Source: Progne subis subis (taxonomy: Eukaryota > Chordata > Aves > Passeriformes > Hirundinidae). From it: 64,000 bases of DNA. The number at the start of each line of letters is the position of its first letter. The stretch's first letter is position 1. Shown one piece after another: positions 50,467 to 63,200 of this stretch. Where the stretch lies: NCBI GenBank assembly GCA_022316685.1, contig JAKJHU010000066.1:1426001-1490000 (forward strand), written 5' to 3'. The notes beneath the pieces are model-generated. The model saw only the letters and a program-made list of their open reading frames with translations. It ran no database searches and was not told the origin of the DNA. The translations under genes and the position numbers were made by a program.

Positions 50467-52400
50467 TGGACATAATCTGCTTTTAATGGTGTAGAGAGAA
50501 AGCGGGCAGCTTAGGAAACATGGGCATCATGAAGGACTGCAAGTTAAGGGAAGACAGGTTTCAATTTGCTTCCCCTTTCATCTGCAGAACATGACTGGGA
50601 TTCTAGTTGGTCTTGCAATAAAAAATAATAAATCATTTTAATGATTAGCAAGTCAAACCAATTCCATGTTAAAATGTCATGCTCCAAGGTCAACTGAGAC
50701 AACATAGCTTGTACTTCATGCTAAAAATATCTGAACAGTCATGGAAGGCGGCCAGGAAAATACTCAACCAACATGACAAATCCCATACCTCCTGCCCCAA
50801 ATACTAAATCCATTACTACCATTTCAGGCATGGCCACCAGCACTCCGGATTTCAGCTCCTTTACTGTTCACCTCCAAATGACTTGTGCCCAGCACAACTC
50901 ACCCTGGTGCCCGTGCTGCTCCGGGGCAGTCTCGGGTTGGTGAGGCTGATGTACGAGCAGCACCGAATACCAGGGTGTGCTACAGAGCACACAGCTGAAC
51001 GGGAAGTGTCAAACAGTCTGATGAACTGCTACAGTTTTCAAAAAAATATGGCAAGGATCAGCATCTTAAGACACTACCAGCTAAGGGAACAAAGCTTTCT
51101 TTTCAGGCTGGAGCAGAATGGCTCACACAGAGCCCTTTGGTGGGGAATCAATGGGCTTCTGTTGGGCAGCTCCACGCAGTTGCAAGTTCTTGATCATTTC
51201 TGCACTTAGAAAGAAGGAGAAGCAGCAGCAACAGGAGATAAAGTGAAGTATTATGGAAGGACTCATCTTCAGCCAAAGGAATAAATAAAAAATTGAAAAA
51301 AAAAAAAGAAAATAAAATCTACAAAGCAGTAACACAGGCAGACGAAAAGAACCTACGCTTTCTATCACACGTAATGAAACGTCTGACAGAACAACATCTG
51401 CAGAGGGATCACAGCTGCTGAGGATGAGAGGGAATATGAGTATTATTTTTCAAGTCTAAGATATACTAAGCAGGACTGCCTTTAAAATAATATGGCTGAA
51501 GGGAAGATTAAACCAGATACACAGGGCTATCTGGCTTCTTTCAGGATGGAAGTCCAGCTGTGGGTTTAAATTCAACATTTATTATGAAAATTGATTATAG
51601 ATTCATAACTGATAGGCATATATTACAGAACGCTCTGCACAAATTACATACAGTGAAAATTTAATAACTTCATTGCCTTGTATTTAATGGAAACCCAAGC
51701 CTTCCACGTATGGCCTATGAGTTTGCTAAACAAATTATGTGATGCTGCAAATCCTTGAAAGGCAACAGGAATAACAGTCATTTACACAGGCAAAATGATC
51801 AAAACTTCAGAGGCAAACTAGTAACAACAAATTTATACCAATTAACAGTGTTCCTTCTGCTCTCTACTTCTAGGTCAAATTATTTCTTGACCATTCAATT
51901 TTTTTACGGTATTTTAAGAGTATTCAGAATCCCAAAACATACTGTTGTTTTGCTACACTAAAAAGTGTTTCTGCCAGCCAAGAGATGGACTAGATTTCAT
52001 GACAAAGAACTGGTGGACAAATGTCCAAGACAATGGACTAAAAATTATGAGTGCAATCATGAGAGGAATAGAAAGCCTTGATTCATGTCCCCATTTTACC
52101 AAGTGTCCCCGTGTCAGATCTCATGCAAACCAATTAACCTCTTGCTCACATCTCCATCTTTAAAATGAAAAAATCCAATAAACTCCAGAGCAATATGAGC
52201 ATAATACAGAACACTCCAAGGTGTATAAATCAGTGCATTACTGTGGCTTGCACAAACATTTAAAATACGTCTTCTCCTCAGGAGAGGCACTTGCAGACTA
52301 AGTCAGTTATCTGCTGTTCTGTGCAGTCATTTAGGCTCATATCACATTTGTTTTGTATAGGTGTGAAAAGCTACACTTTAATCTGATAGCAATTTACTGT

Positions 52401-52800
52401 TTTAGGTGGTTAAATCCTACCTTTGAAGCTGAGCAATTAGTCTAAGCTAGTCATCTAGGGTTTCTCTGTTGTCACTGAGGGGAGATTAGTTATACTAAGG
52501 AGCATTACCACATCTCTCCATTGACTACAAAGGGATTAGATCCCTAAATTTTAAATGCATATGTTAGGCAGGAGGAATCCCACCTAAGTGCCTAAAGCAA
52601 AGGTGAGCATTCCCATGTTCCTGTTTCAGCATCACCAGCTGAAAGTCCATCCCTGTGCTCCGCAGCACTGCCACAGCCCTGGGCACCCCTTGGCTGCTGT
52701 GCAGGTGCAGCTCAGACACCTTGAGCCTGGCCGGCACTTCCAGGTAGCTGCACCCTGCCTGCAGGATGTCTGCAGCTATCAAGGTGCACCTGGGCAAGTC
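52401..52800. repeat. Possible ancient repeat and GC-rich stretch before a CR1 copy
   Basis: Words such as CATTGACTACAAAGGGATTAGATC, GTTAGGC and CACCTAAGTGCCTAAA recall old amniote repeats with GTTAGGCACCTAA motifs. From about 52620 it turns GC-rich (TGTGCTCCGCAGCACTGCC), unlike the flanks. I cannot assign it to a family. Confidence 0.35.
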
Positions 52801-52804
52801 TGCC

Positions 52805-53275
52805 AGGTCTGAAACAGGCTGGTCCAGAGTGGGGGAATGGAGATGCTCAGAGGGCTGGAGCATTTCTCCTGTGAAGACAGACTGGGAGATCTGGAGTTAT
52901 TTCCTGTGGAGAAGAGGAGGCTCCAGGAAGACCCTACAGCACCTTCCAGTGCCTGAGGGGGCCCACAAGAAATCTGGAGAAGGCTTTTGAGCAAGGGCAT
53001 GTTGTGATGAGGCAGGAGGGAATGGCTTTACACTGAAAGAGGACCGGTTTAGATTAGCTATATAAGATGATATTTTTTACTGTGAGAGTGGTGAAGCGCT
53101 GGAACAGGATCTCCAGAAAAGTTTTGGCTGCCCCATCCCTTGAATTGTTCAAGGCCAGGCTGGATGTGTCTCTGAAGAACCCGGTCTAGTGGAAGGTGTC
53201 CTTGTACATGGCAGAGTACATGATGATCCTCAAGGTCCTTTCCAATCCAGACCATTCTGCAATTCTATGGCCTAT
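52805..53275 (+). mobile_element. CR1 LINE fragment, 3' end
   Basis: CR1 blocks in order: 'gagaagaggaggctccaggaagaccctacagcaccttccagtgcc', 'aagcgctggaacaggatctccagaaaag', 'aattgttcaaggccaggctggatg', 'ggtcctttccaatccagaccattctg' and the terminal 'aattctatgg'. It is 5'-truncated and has no intact frame. The GC-rich 52580-52800 stretch next to it may be a further decayed part or a different repeat. Confidence 0.92.
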
Positions 53276-54052
53276 AATATGTTACACCTGTGCAAAGTTG
53301 GAAGAAGAAAGGAAATTTGCCTCAGCTTCAGAAGTGGAGTCTTTCCAGAATGCTTTCAGAAAGCAGACAGTTCATTTAGTTATCTTCTCCTAAAATCTAG
53401 AATAATGAGTAACTCATTGCCTGCAGCTTTTGTGTTATTGGAAATAGTGGAACACAAGCCCAGGTATTATTGTTAGAATCATTTTACTCTGGATCACTTA
53501 ATTGCTGAATGTGGATAGCAAAGAATTGGCTGTAACTCAAAAGGCTGTATCTCATCATGCTTTACTGCTGCTCTAATTGAAATTTTTGTTCATTTTTACC
53601 TGGAACAAATCACCACACTTTTGTCTCTGCTTCCTCTGTTGATTTTAGGTTTTGATTATACAGCCTTTAACATAGTTGAAGATGGGAGATCAATTGTTGT
53701 CCTCAGCTCCAGTGATCAGACATCTAGGCTATTATTTCTATCAGGAGAGCAGAAACATGCTATTTCCATTGAGCACATACATACTGGTGGAAACATTTCT
53801 TTGCTGTTCTAGGCTGTGAAAACACAAGTCACAGAGACTCAGATCCTCACCTCTAAGTATTTAAATACAATTTCACAGTGAAACCGTATTGATTTGCTTC
53901 AGAGCCATTCATGCAGGTGCAGCCAGGTCTTCAGGACAGGTACTACCTTGGTATACCTTGTGTGGTTTTTTTTTTTAACATACTCACAGTATCTTTGTGC
54001 TCAGGAAAAGGAAGATAAGTTTCAAGCTCTTGCAGTAGAGATACAACAAATC

Positions 54053-54090
<38 letters not shown>

Positions 54091-56254
54091 ACCAGTCTAA
54101 AATTTGCCCCATCTCCTTTTGTCTGTCTTGGCAGATTTTTAAATTATATGCCTAGATTTTCTGTCTGAGTCATAGGGGTGGCAATTACTGTGGGTCTGCA
54201 TGATATAAAAGGTCTTTTCTAATGTTTTTCACTTGGGAGTATCCAAAGAGCATTGTGAAAATTAAATAGCACAGACAGAAACCATAGGAGTATAAAATGT
54301 TGTGTAAATGCTGAAGATTAATATTTGGACAGCAGAGGAATAAAAAGTTTTGCTTTTATAGCATATAGCAGGACAGGTACCCTCTGCTTTTCTGCAATAG
54401 AAAAGGTGTGTGCTGCGTCCCTGGAGCATTCAGCATCGCTGACTCTGCATCTCAGCATTTGGGAGACAGCAGGAACAAACCTTTCCTATTTACCTAAAAA
54501 TGTGCTCCATTGCTTCCCCCACCCTTGTCAGGGAAGAGGGCAAAACTCACAGTTTGTGCAGTTCACAAATTCTGCCAGAGAAATGCACTTCAGTGTGTTT
54601 TTTAAAGACAATACATCACTCGAAACAACTTACAACTGGCCAGGCTGCAGTTGCAGACGTGGCTTCTCTACAAAGGAAATAAACTATTTGGAAAGATCTA
54701 CATGTCCTAAGAACATCTGGCCTGCAACTAAAGGGAAGGAGGAGAAAGCTGATCAAAAGGGTGAAGACTAACAGAAGAGGCAACAGAGCACCAGATCTGA
54801 GAGAAAGAGAGAGAAAAGGCAGAGAGAGAACAAATGCAGCTGGTTACAGAACAATTTATTTTCTGCTTTAATTTAAAATCTATTTAAAGCATAAGCAGAA
54901 CCTGCTCTGTCTAAACAGGAATATCTTTATTTTGCACTTGTAGTAATGCCAAGATCATGACTTTAATGATGTGGGATATCAAGGACCTTGAGTTCTTGGG
55001 AGGACAATCTAAAGAAAGTGAACTTGCACAATATATACAAATGTGTGAGCTGTTTGTATTAATACATATCAATGAACATGAAAAATGTTAATAATTACGG
55101 ATGGGAATTTAATGGCTACTCATCCTCTTAAGCTAAAATTAGAAATAGAACCACATTTAACATTTCTATTGAACCTATTTTAAAACGATCTTATGGTGCT
55201 CTACACAGAAGGTTCATTTCACGCAACCATGAAATGCATCCAACAAGTAGGGATGAAAGTGGATATTTAAAAACAAGCTCTCACCAGAGACAGTGATGTT
55301 GAACAGAAACTCACATGCAAGTAAAAAAGGGAAAAGAGCCTGATTTCTGGGATCTGGCATCTAGAGAAGTGAATGAATTTACCAAGAGAACATTTGGGAA
55401 TGAATGGGAAGTGAGAAGTGGACCTTACACTATCCAACATGAAATAAAGGCTTATGGGGAAAACTCATCATCCACCAAGTTTCCTGAAAAGGTAGGTAAT
55501 ATGGGATTGTCCTGTGTGGAAGGGAAACAAACTGAAATTTGAATAATTCAAATCGTATGAATTGATCTGTGGTTATAAATACTGGTTGAGAACATTTGAT
55601 TCATTTCCTGCTAAGTGAGATTTTCTGTTTAAAAATGCTCTGAAGGGAAGGAAATGTATCACTTCTATAGGGTTGCCATAAAAATAAAACTAATAGCTAT
55701 AAAATAATTTTTACTATTTTAAAAATGAGTTAGCACGGACACTTGTTTCCTCAGCTGTTATCCTCACTAATCAGTTTTATTTCATTATTGAAAAATAAAA
55801 TCATCACACTTTTTTAATACTTTAAACTCTCTCCCTAACATTTTTTGTTCAAAGGATACTCTTCCTTTCTTCCTTTTTTGTCTTTAAAAATCTATTAGCA
55901 TTGATTAAAATGAAAGAGCTAGGATATAAATCTTCAGTTAGATTTACAACACATTTTTCTTTGACCTTTCTCATGTCATCTGACACTTGACAGTTTTGTG
56001 CAAGAGTTTAAAAATGACTAGTGATTTTCCGTGATTCTAAGTGCCCAAACTCAAAGAGTGTTGTAGGGCCTGGATTTCAGAGTTAAGATTTTGGTTTGTG
56101 GGAAGGAAGAAATAAATCAGACCCTGTGAAAACACCCAGAAGATGGATGCATTTCAAAACCTTTGATGAAAATTCTGCACAAACTGAGATTCTAAGGCTA
56201 AGGAATTCCTTAAAATGTCAGAGCACAAATTTTTGAAGAAGAAAGTATCTTTAT
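53276..56254. other. Upstream region between two CR1 copies, no gene recognised
   Basis: AT-rich sequence. A 148-codon frame at 54325-54771 (plus) has no recognisable domain, no upstream promoter signal and ordinary composition, so I do not call it a gene. Confidence 0.55.
54055..54083 (+). repeat. Poly(T), 29 bases
   Basis: A pure T run in the upstream region. Confidence 0.9.
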
Positions 56255-56280
56255 TAAAAAAAAAAAAAAAAACAAAAAAA
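56255..56280 (+). repeat. Poly(A) abutting the CR1 truncation point
   Basis: An A run with one C, ending where the 0.9-kb CR1 copy starts. It may have been the insertion target or arisen later by slippage. Confidence 0.85.
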
Positions 56281-56281
56281 A

Positions 56282-57182
56282 CCTTTATCAGAGATCTTTA
56301 TGAGGGGATTGAATGTGTCCTCAGTAAGTTTGCAGACGATGCTGTGTTGGGTGGGAGTGTTGATCTGCTGGAGGGTAAAATGGCAGAGCCTGGACAGGCT
56401 GGATTGGTGACCTGAGGCCAGTTGTATGAGATTTGGCAAGGCAAAGTGCACGGTCCTGTCCTTGGGTCACAACAGCCCCACACAGCGCCACAGACTTGGG
56501 GAAGAGTGGCTGCAAAGATGCCCAGTGGAAAAGGAGCTGGATTTGCTGGTTGACAGCAGCAGAACATCAGCTGGAATGTGCCCAGGTGGCCAAAAAGACC
56601 AGGGGCATCCTGGCCTGTGTCAGCATTGGTGTGACCAGCAGGACCAGGGAAATGATTGTCCCCCTGTGCTCAGCACTGGTGAGGCCTAAATCCTAAACCC
56701 TAAATCCTGTTATCAGTTTTGGACTCCTCACTACAATAAAGGTGCTGGAGCATGTCCAGAGAAGGGAACAGAGCTGGGGTCTGGAGGTCTGGAGGACAAG
56801 TCCTATGAGGAGCACCTGGGGAACTGGTGGTATTTACTGCAGGGAAAAAGATTCAGGGGTGACTTTCTCACTCCACAGCTCCTTGACAGGAGGGTGTATC
56901 CAGGTGGGGTCAGGCTCTTCTCCCAAGTAACAAGGAACAGGACAAGAGAAAACAGCCTCAGGTTGTACCAGGGGAGGTTTAGATTGGATATTAGGAAAAA
57001 ATTCTTCATAGAAAAGGTTATCAAGCACTGGATCAGGCTCTCCAGAGAAGTGGTAGTCACCATCCCTGGAGGGATTTAGAAGACATAGAGAGGTCTGGGG
57101 ACATGTCTTGGTGATGGGCTTGGCAATGCTGGGTGTTTTGACTCTATGACCTTTTCCAAACTATATAATTCTATGATTCTAA
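56282..57182 (+). mobile_element. CR1 LINE fragment, about 0.9 kb, with 3' terminus
   Basis: This is the longest CR1 copy here. It starts in the end of the pol-like ORF ('tcagtaagtttgcagacgatgct', coding for the KFADD-type motif of CR1). It continues through 'gtcctgtccttgggtcacaacagccccac', 'tgtgcccaggtggccaaaaagacc' and 'ttagattggatattaggaaaaaattcttca', and ends in 'aattctatgattcta'. The coding part is broken by frameshifts and a small TAAATCC-type expansion at 56684-56708. Its 5' truncation point abuts a poly(A) tract at 56255-56280. Confidence 0.95.
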
Positions 57183-57520
57183 AGTCAAATCTGCTTTTAT
57201 TAGAGTCTGTCATGCAGCTAAAAAATGAAACATGCATTTTTTTAATAGTGAGCTTACTAGGGAATATTATTTAAGGATATCTTGCTAAGATGGAGTGTCA
57301 AGATACCAAAACCTTGCTGAAGCAATGGAAGCAACACATGAAGTTGGGTAATTCCACTCACAAATGGCCTTTTGTCATGGCTAGTAGGCTGTGCACAGTA
57401 GCTTGAATCTTTCAGTTGATGATCAGTAAATGCATCTTAAGCCACAGAGTGAGAAAAGCTCGAGAAAAAAATAAGCTCCCTCATAAAGATATGATCCCAG
57501 TTTGTGATCAAACTGGATCC

Positions 57521-57548
57521 TAATTCTGAGTCCTTAATTCTGAGTCCC
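57521..57548 (+). repeat. 14-base direct duplication
   Basis: TAATTCTGAGTCCT is followed directly by TAATTCTGAGTCCC. Related CTGAATCCC and CTGATTCTGAG words follow, so a larger decayed array is possible. Confidence 0.75.
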
Positions 57549-58779
57549 AAACTGAATCCCAAACCTGATTCTGAGATTTCTGGTTTTCTGCATGCCAAAA
57601 GTCTTTGTGTAGCCAGTTCCTTCAGACCTACTTTGGTCTGATTAATGCTATTTAAGTTTGGCAACTTAACAAAGAAGCCCAAAAGCATAATCAATGCCCT
57701 TTGACTTCCAATTCAATTCCAGTTCAACCCACCATGGATCTCCCTCTGAAGAGGCAAGAAGCATAGGTTACCTAGGGTCAACCTCAGCATCTCAGCTGAG
57801 CATAAATAATTGAATGTGAGGCCTCTATGTCTAGTTTGCCTAAAAATTCTGTTTCTGGAATAATATTTAGGCAATGGTTGCAGACATTGCCATGGCATCC
57901 TATCTTAAAGTAAGCTGTGCAGTTCTTCCCCTGGTTCTTTCCAAACCTGCTGCAATAAAGATATGTGTGAACTACAGATGGACAAGTGGCAGCTCCAAAG
58001 ACCCTTGAGATTACCCCTGTGAAAAAAACAGAAAATAAAAGAGACTCAGTCTCAGACACCTTCCACACCACACAGCTGGTAAATGTTTTTCATTCAAAGA
58101 AAAAGTGACAAGTTCAGCCACATACATTTTATGCAGCACCTCACCATAACCAAACACCACCAGCCTTCTTAGCATCTCATTTCCCATAACCAGATGCTCA
58201 GATAACATTTGTCAAAAACAATTTCTGTGTCATCAGCAGTGAATTTCTCACAACACATACTGTGTTGCTCACATGACAGGCTCATGGAGCCCCAGGAGAC
58301 TTTGTGAAATGAAATGGCTGCAGAGGGAATGGCTGGAAGTCTGATGGGGCACACAAGAAAATGAGTAATTTGCCTAAATTTCTTCCAGTAAGGAAATGCT
58401 GCAGAGAGATCTGTGCTTTTGGGATATCTGGCTGTGTTCTTGAATCATTTGGCACAACCCCTGGTCAGTGCAGGCAGCCCTGTGGGACCCTGTCCACGTT
58501 CAGCCCTTCAGTGCTAACAGAGTGCTCAGTGCTTCAGCAAAACCTGTGCTCTGGTCTTTACAAGTGCCAAGAAGTCTGTTAAAGTGTTTATATATTGCAA
58601 CATTAAATGCTTGGTAAATTGCCACATCATTTTGTGCTTTCAATGCTCCCAAATCCACATCATTCATCTTTCTCCTGCAAGACCAAGCCCGCCAAACTTG
58701 CTGAATGCACTTAGCTCCAAATTAACACCCTGTAAAAACAGTTCCTCCCTTCTTCTCAAATGCTGTTATATGTAAAATC

Positions 58780-58900
58780 TACACCCAAAGTTAATTTCCT
58801 GCTGACCTTGTGCTGATTAATGCAAATTAAATTACATGCTAATTGCCCCAAATGGTTTGCATGCAGCCCAGAAACCAGTTCTTTTTGATGGTGGCAAAAC
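58780..58900. promoter_or_regulatory. Candidate conserved non-coding element with octamer and homeodomain sites
   Basis: An AT-rich stretch has an octamer ATGCAAAT (58820-58827) inside ATTAATGCAAATTAA, then a TAATTG site (58840-58845) and a TTTGCATGCA word (58857-58866). Dense homeodomain and POU-type sites in a gene-poor region upstream of a developmental gene are typical of enhancers. Conservation cannot be tested here. Confidence 0.3.
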
Positions 58901-60192
58901 ATATTTGCGATTTTTTTACACAATGGTTACATTAAGTCATTGTTAGTCTTACAGCATCTTAAAAAGTCAGAGGGTTTTCTGGCACCTTTTAGAAAGCAAG
59001 GAAAAAAATAACCTAGGAAAAAAAAACATTATTAAGTTCTGATCCACTCTTGTAGAAACCTCACTTGTACCTCATGGGAGGAATTTTATGGCTCGTTCAG
59101 AGCTCAGGCTCCAAGATGCATTTTACAAAACCTTGAGCCAGTTTTGTTAAACCCGTCACTCCCTAATCCCCTTGTGCTTGTCAACAGAGCACACAGGCAC
59201 TTGATTTTGGACGTCTGATTTGATAACGGGTGGGGGAAGAAGGGAGGGAAACGGGGACCACTATTTCAGATAGATCCTACAATAGTCTTGCAATTTAAGA
59301 GAGAACAAGGAATATTTCAAACAGTGATGCTGGGCAGAGAAACTCTTAGAAAGGGGCTGTGTATTGTGTCCCAGGGTATCAAGGTTGTTTTGTTACCAAG
59401 TCTAAATCCCAGTCATCAGACCTGATGTTTGATGGTTTTCTGGAGCTCTGGTTGCCATTTGGCAGGGGGATCAAATGCAACAGCAGGCAGTGCTTAGATC
59501 CTCAACAGTACCAGGAGTGGCTGACATCTATACTACAACTGCATTTTGCATTTACATTCAGCAGTGGGGATGAAAAATAAAATTTGATTGATGTCATGAG
59601 GAAGACAGGGAAAAAAGATCCCTAACCATGGTGCTCTCCAAGGGAGCAGTGTCTTCTTCGCAGCTGCTGCCATGAGTTGTCACACTCCACTCCATAGTTG
59701 ATCCCAAAGTAGGTTTATAAGGTTACGCCCATTTTATAGAAGAAATGGTGACATAGAAATGTGAAAATGGATTGCCCCCATGCAGAATGGGGCAGGGCTG
59801 AAAATTGATTTAACTGGGACAAGATGAAAGCACTCACCTGAACTCTCAAGTCTAAGGAGGATTTAAGCCCCCTCTGTCCTATCCATGGGCAATACATGCC
59901 CAAGCCATAAAAGCACACACCAGCTACTCCACATGCTCCCAGTCACACAGAACATCCTTAGCCTGGCAGCAGGACATGAGACCTGGCAGTAAACAGCCCA
60001 AATTCCACAATACCCAGGCTCTAAACATTAGATCATAGCAAGGACAAGGGAGGTTAAAGACACGCACCATGGTTATTCCTATTCTACTCATCCAAGGAAT
60101 GACCAAGTAGGACAAACTGATAAAAGATGAAAGATGACATATATGTGGTAAGCCTTAGTGGATCTGACATCTAAGAATGTTCACTCACTTGA

Positions 60193-60229
60193 TTTTTTTT
60201 TTTTTTTTTTTTGTATTTTTTTTCCATTA
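60193..60229 (+). repeat. Poly(T), 20 bases plus a second T run
   Basis: Two T runs separated by GTA in the upstream region. Confidence 0.85.
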
Positions 60230-63200
60230 TTGTTCAAATTTCCACACAATTTCTCCCTTCCTTCCCTAATACCCATGTCCCCGCTTGACCTGATTTAGGT
60301 AGCAAGCCTCCTCCTTTCTTAGATATTCTTGACTTTGACTTCTGTTAGAAGCTGAGGCTGCCAAAATCCCTGCTTTCTGCACTAAAGAGGGTACAATTCA
60401 CTTGATTTTAGCAATGAGTTCAAAGAAGCTTAATAAGGAATACCTGAGCAATAGTCCTCACTTCAGAGATTAAAGTGTGGCCACAACCACCAAGAGCTCT
60501 GCTCTACAGCAGCAACCCTGAAGGGTCTGTGCCATTGAGTAATAAAAGTATTCCCTCTCCAAAGTGTCTCCTGAGCGGAGATTGTCGTGTCACACTGTTA
60601 AATTATGTGTGATGGGTCTGTCTCTAGGATTACTCTGCAGAAGAGACGGCTTGGAGGCTGCCAGATTCATTAAACATCTTCAGTGGGACTTCATGGGGGC
60701 CTTTCACTTACCCTGAACAAACAACAAACACACCCTTTGTGCTCAAGAACAAAGGGAGTTTTTGCACTTTTGTTTGATGTCAGTCACAACTGGAGATTAA
60801 AGCTTCTGCTCTGTGGATTTCAAAGTTGTTTCCCCCCTCCAAAGCTGCTCCTCTCACTTTTTGCTAGGCACTTCAAAAAGGTTTACAGCTATAAAAACCC
60901 AAACAGAACAATATTAATAACAATCAGCTTCAGAAATGCTATGGTTTTTTTGGTATTTGAATGCATTTCACTCATAGATACAACTGAGAAAACGAAATGC
61001 AGGAGTAAAATATGCAGGAACTCTGTTATTCTTAATCACGTTGCATCAGAGACTGGAAAACTGGATTTGTAAAAAGGAATTTCTGAGTTAAAATTGAGGC
61101 ATGATAGGGTCTGACCCACTGAAAAAATATCCATCCCTTCTGAATCTGGATTTGGGGAGTAGCTTTTCTGTTTTCCTAGAAATGGATGCAAATGGGGAAA
61201 CATATTAAGCCCCCTCAAAACCAAAGTCATGGCTTCTCTTAAAGCCTCCATGCTCTGATGAGAGTCAGAGATGGATGTTCACTAGTATATCCTACAGATG
61301 CCTTAGTTTTGGATACCATTTCTGAATTGTGCAGTATGTACCTGTCACTGGACACCATCTTTCAGAAAAAGCATCCTAAACAAAGCAGGAAGATGTCCAG
61401 GGAAAGGTTACACCTCTTGTCATCTCAGGGACATCCAAACAAACATCTCCATCTCACAGGGGAACTTCAGCAAGAGTCTGCCACTCTCACGTGTTTCTTC
61501 AGGATATCTAAAGGGAAGCAAGGACAGCTGCTATAAAAGATGAAGAAAGAAGAGTAGGTATTATCTAATTTGGGAAAGAAAGAAATCACATCAGGAAATC
61601 AAAAGTACCCTTTGGAATGTCACAATGAGCACCCAAAAGTTTGATTGTATAGGAACCTCCTTCTCACCTCTGATCTATAATGCTTAATAATTTTGAGAAG
61701 GAGCGGCAGGAGCTAGTGACTGATGGAAAATGTCTCTCAAAGCAGAGGACTATGTGTTTCTACAGTTTATTTGAGTAAGAAGGTGTATATTTTAGCTCTT
61801 CTGGATCTAAAGCCTCTTTTAGGACTGCATGAGTATGATTTTATGTTTCTTATAACTTCACCATAATCCATCAGTGAGGAAAAATTACCTCTGCTTCCCA
61901 CCTAAAACAACGTGGTTTATGGAACATGGTTTATTGTTTTTTTCCCCTCAAGTAAATCTTTCTGTACTGCCTTTGAACTAGATGCTTGTTCAGTCTTCTA
62001 GGTCTTTCTCACATTGACACCATAACTCCTGTGTATTTATTTCTTAGAGAAGCTGAACTATATGAATTGTTACATGCTTTTAACCAGATGCCAGAGCATG
62101 GCTGATCAGAAAACATATAAAAATGTGTGCAGTGATTTAAAATAGGCCAAACCAGAAATTAATAGAAGCACGTGTGGATTTGATTTCTCATTTAAAACCC
62201 TCTCTCTTCCAGTCACATTTAGAGGTGTTGAAATGGTCAAAAAATTGTGATATTTGGAACTTCTTTTAAGAAATACCTTATGAAGCTTTATAAAGCTGAG
62301 CAATTAGGGGATGCTTGGGCAAATCCTATGAGGCCATGATTTTTGCTTGCCAGTTCTTGCACTGGTCCATCTGATGGCACCCAAGTATCTTATGTGCAGA
62401 AGCTGCATTTTCTGATTGTGCTATAAAAAGAACAGACTACAAAACATATTTCAAGTTTTTCATGTTTGATTATTTAAGAGAAGACTATAAATTTAACAAT
62501 TACTCAGAGGTCCACCTTACTTCAGTTGCTTAGTAGTTTCAGTATGAAATGATCTAATTATCACAAGCAGCAGTAAACATGGTTAAATCCTCGATTTTGT
62601 GTCAGCATACTCTCCTTTGGATATAAATTATGCAGAAAGCCTCACCAAAAGTTATGAGCTGATGTGTATTGGTAGCACAGTGCCTTAATGCACAGCAGCC
62701 CCATCATTAATATTAGGCTTGCTTTAAATAATGAAACAAAAATAAAAATGTTTCCCAGAGGACACAAACCATAAAGATGTAAAGTCGGAGTGTAGGCAAG
62801 AAAACAAGTTGAGTAGTTCAGAGCGTCTTCATGAACATTAAGCAAGCAGCCAGGGGATGTACTCGAGGGGTTTCAATTCCACAGAAGCTTTCCCATTCAC
62901 TTTTGTGTAGTTTAATATTGGAGCTGATCGTATTGAAGTTCATTGTTACAATCTAAGGCAGTTTTACAATATGCAGATCACTCATGCTGCAGGTTTCTTA
63001 ACTGTACCAGAGTGTCTTAACCTCCTTTTTCCAGTTCATAAAGCTACAATGGGAGGGAAAGAGGGAAAGATTTACTTAGAAATGGGGACAGCTGCTATAG
63101 GTGTGGGGCTAGGAAATGTGCTTGGACTCAAGTTGCCCACTGATGGCAATTCAGGGAAGGCAGATGGCAAGTGGAAGAAACGAGAACACACACACAGAGT

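Larger units (their letters stand above)
48901..52400. other. Upstream of the MFERTS exon, no gene recognised
   Basis: Mixed sequence with a long A/C tract and short T runs. It would be intergenic or intronic to distal CELF2 5' exons; none is recognisable, and non-coding 5' exons could not be seen by eye. Confidence 0.55.

Noticed and set aside
54325..54771. 148-codon plus-strand frame
   Set aside because: No recognisable family, no splice or promoter context; compatible with chance.
56426..56696. Overlapping 87-codon plus-strand frames
   Set aside because: Remnants of the CR1 pol-like coding end, broken by frameshifts.
56687..56708. Telomere-like CCCTAAA words
   Set aside because: Only one or two units, inside a CR1 copy; not a telomeric array.
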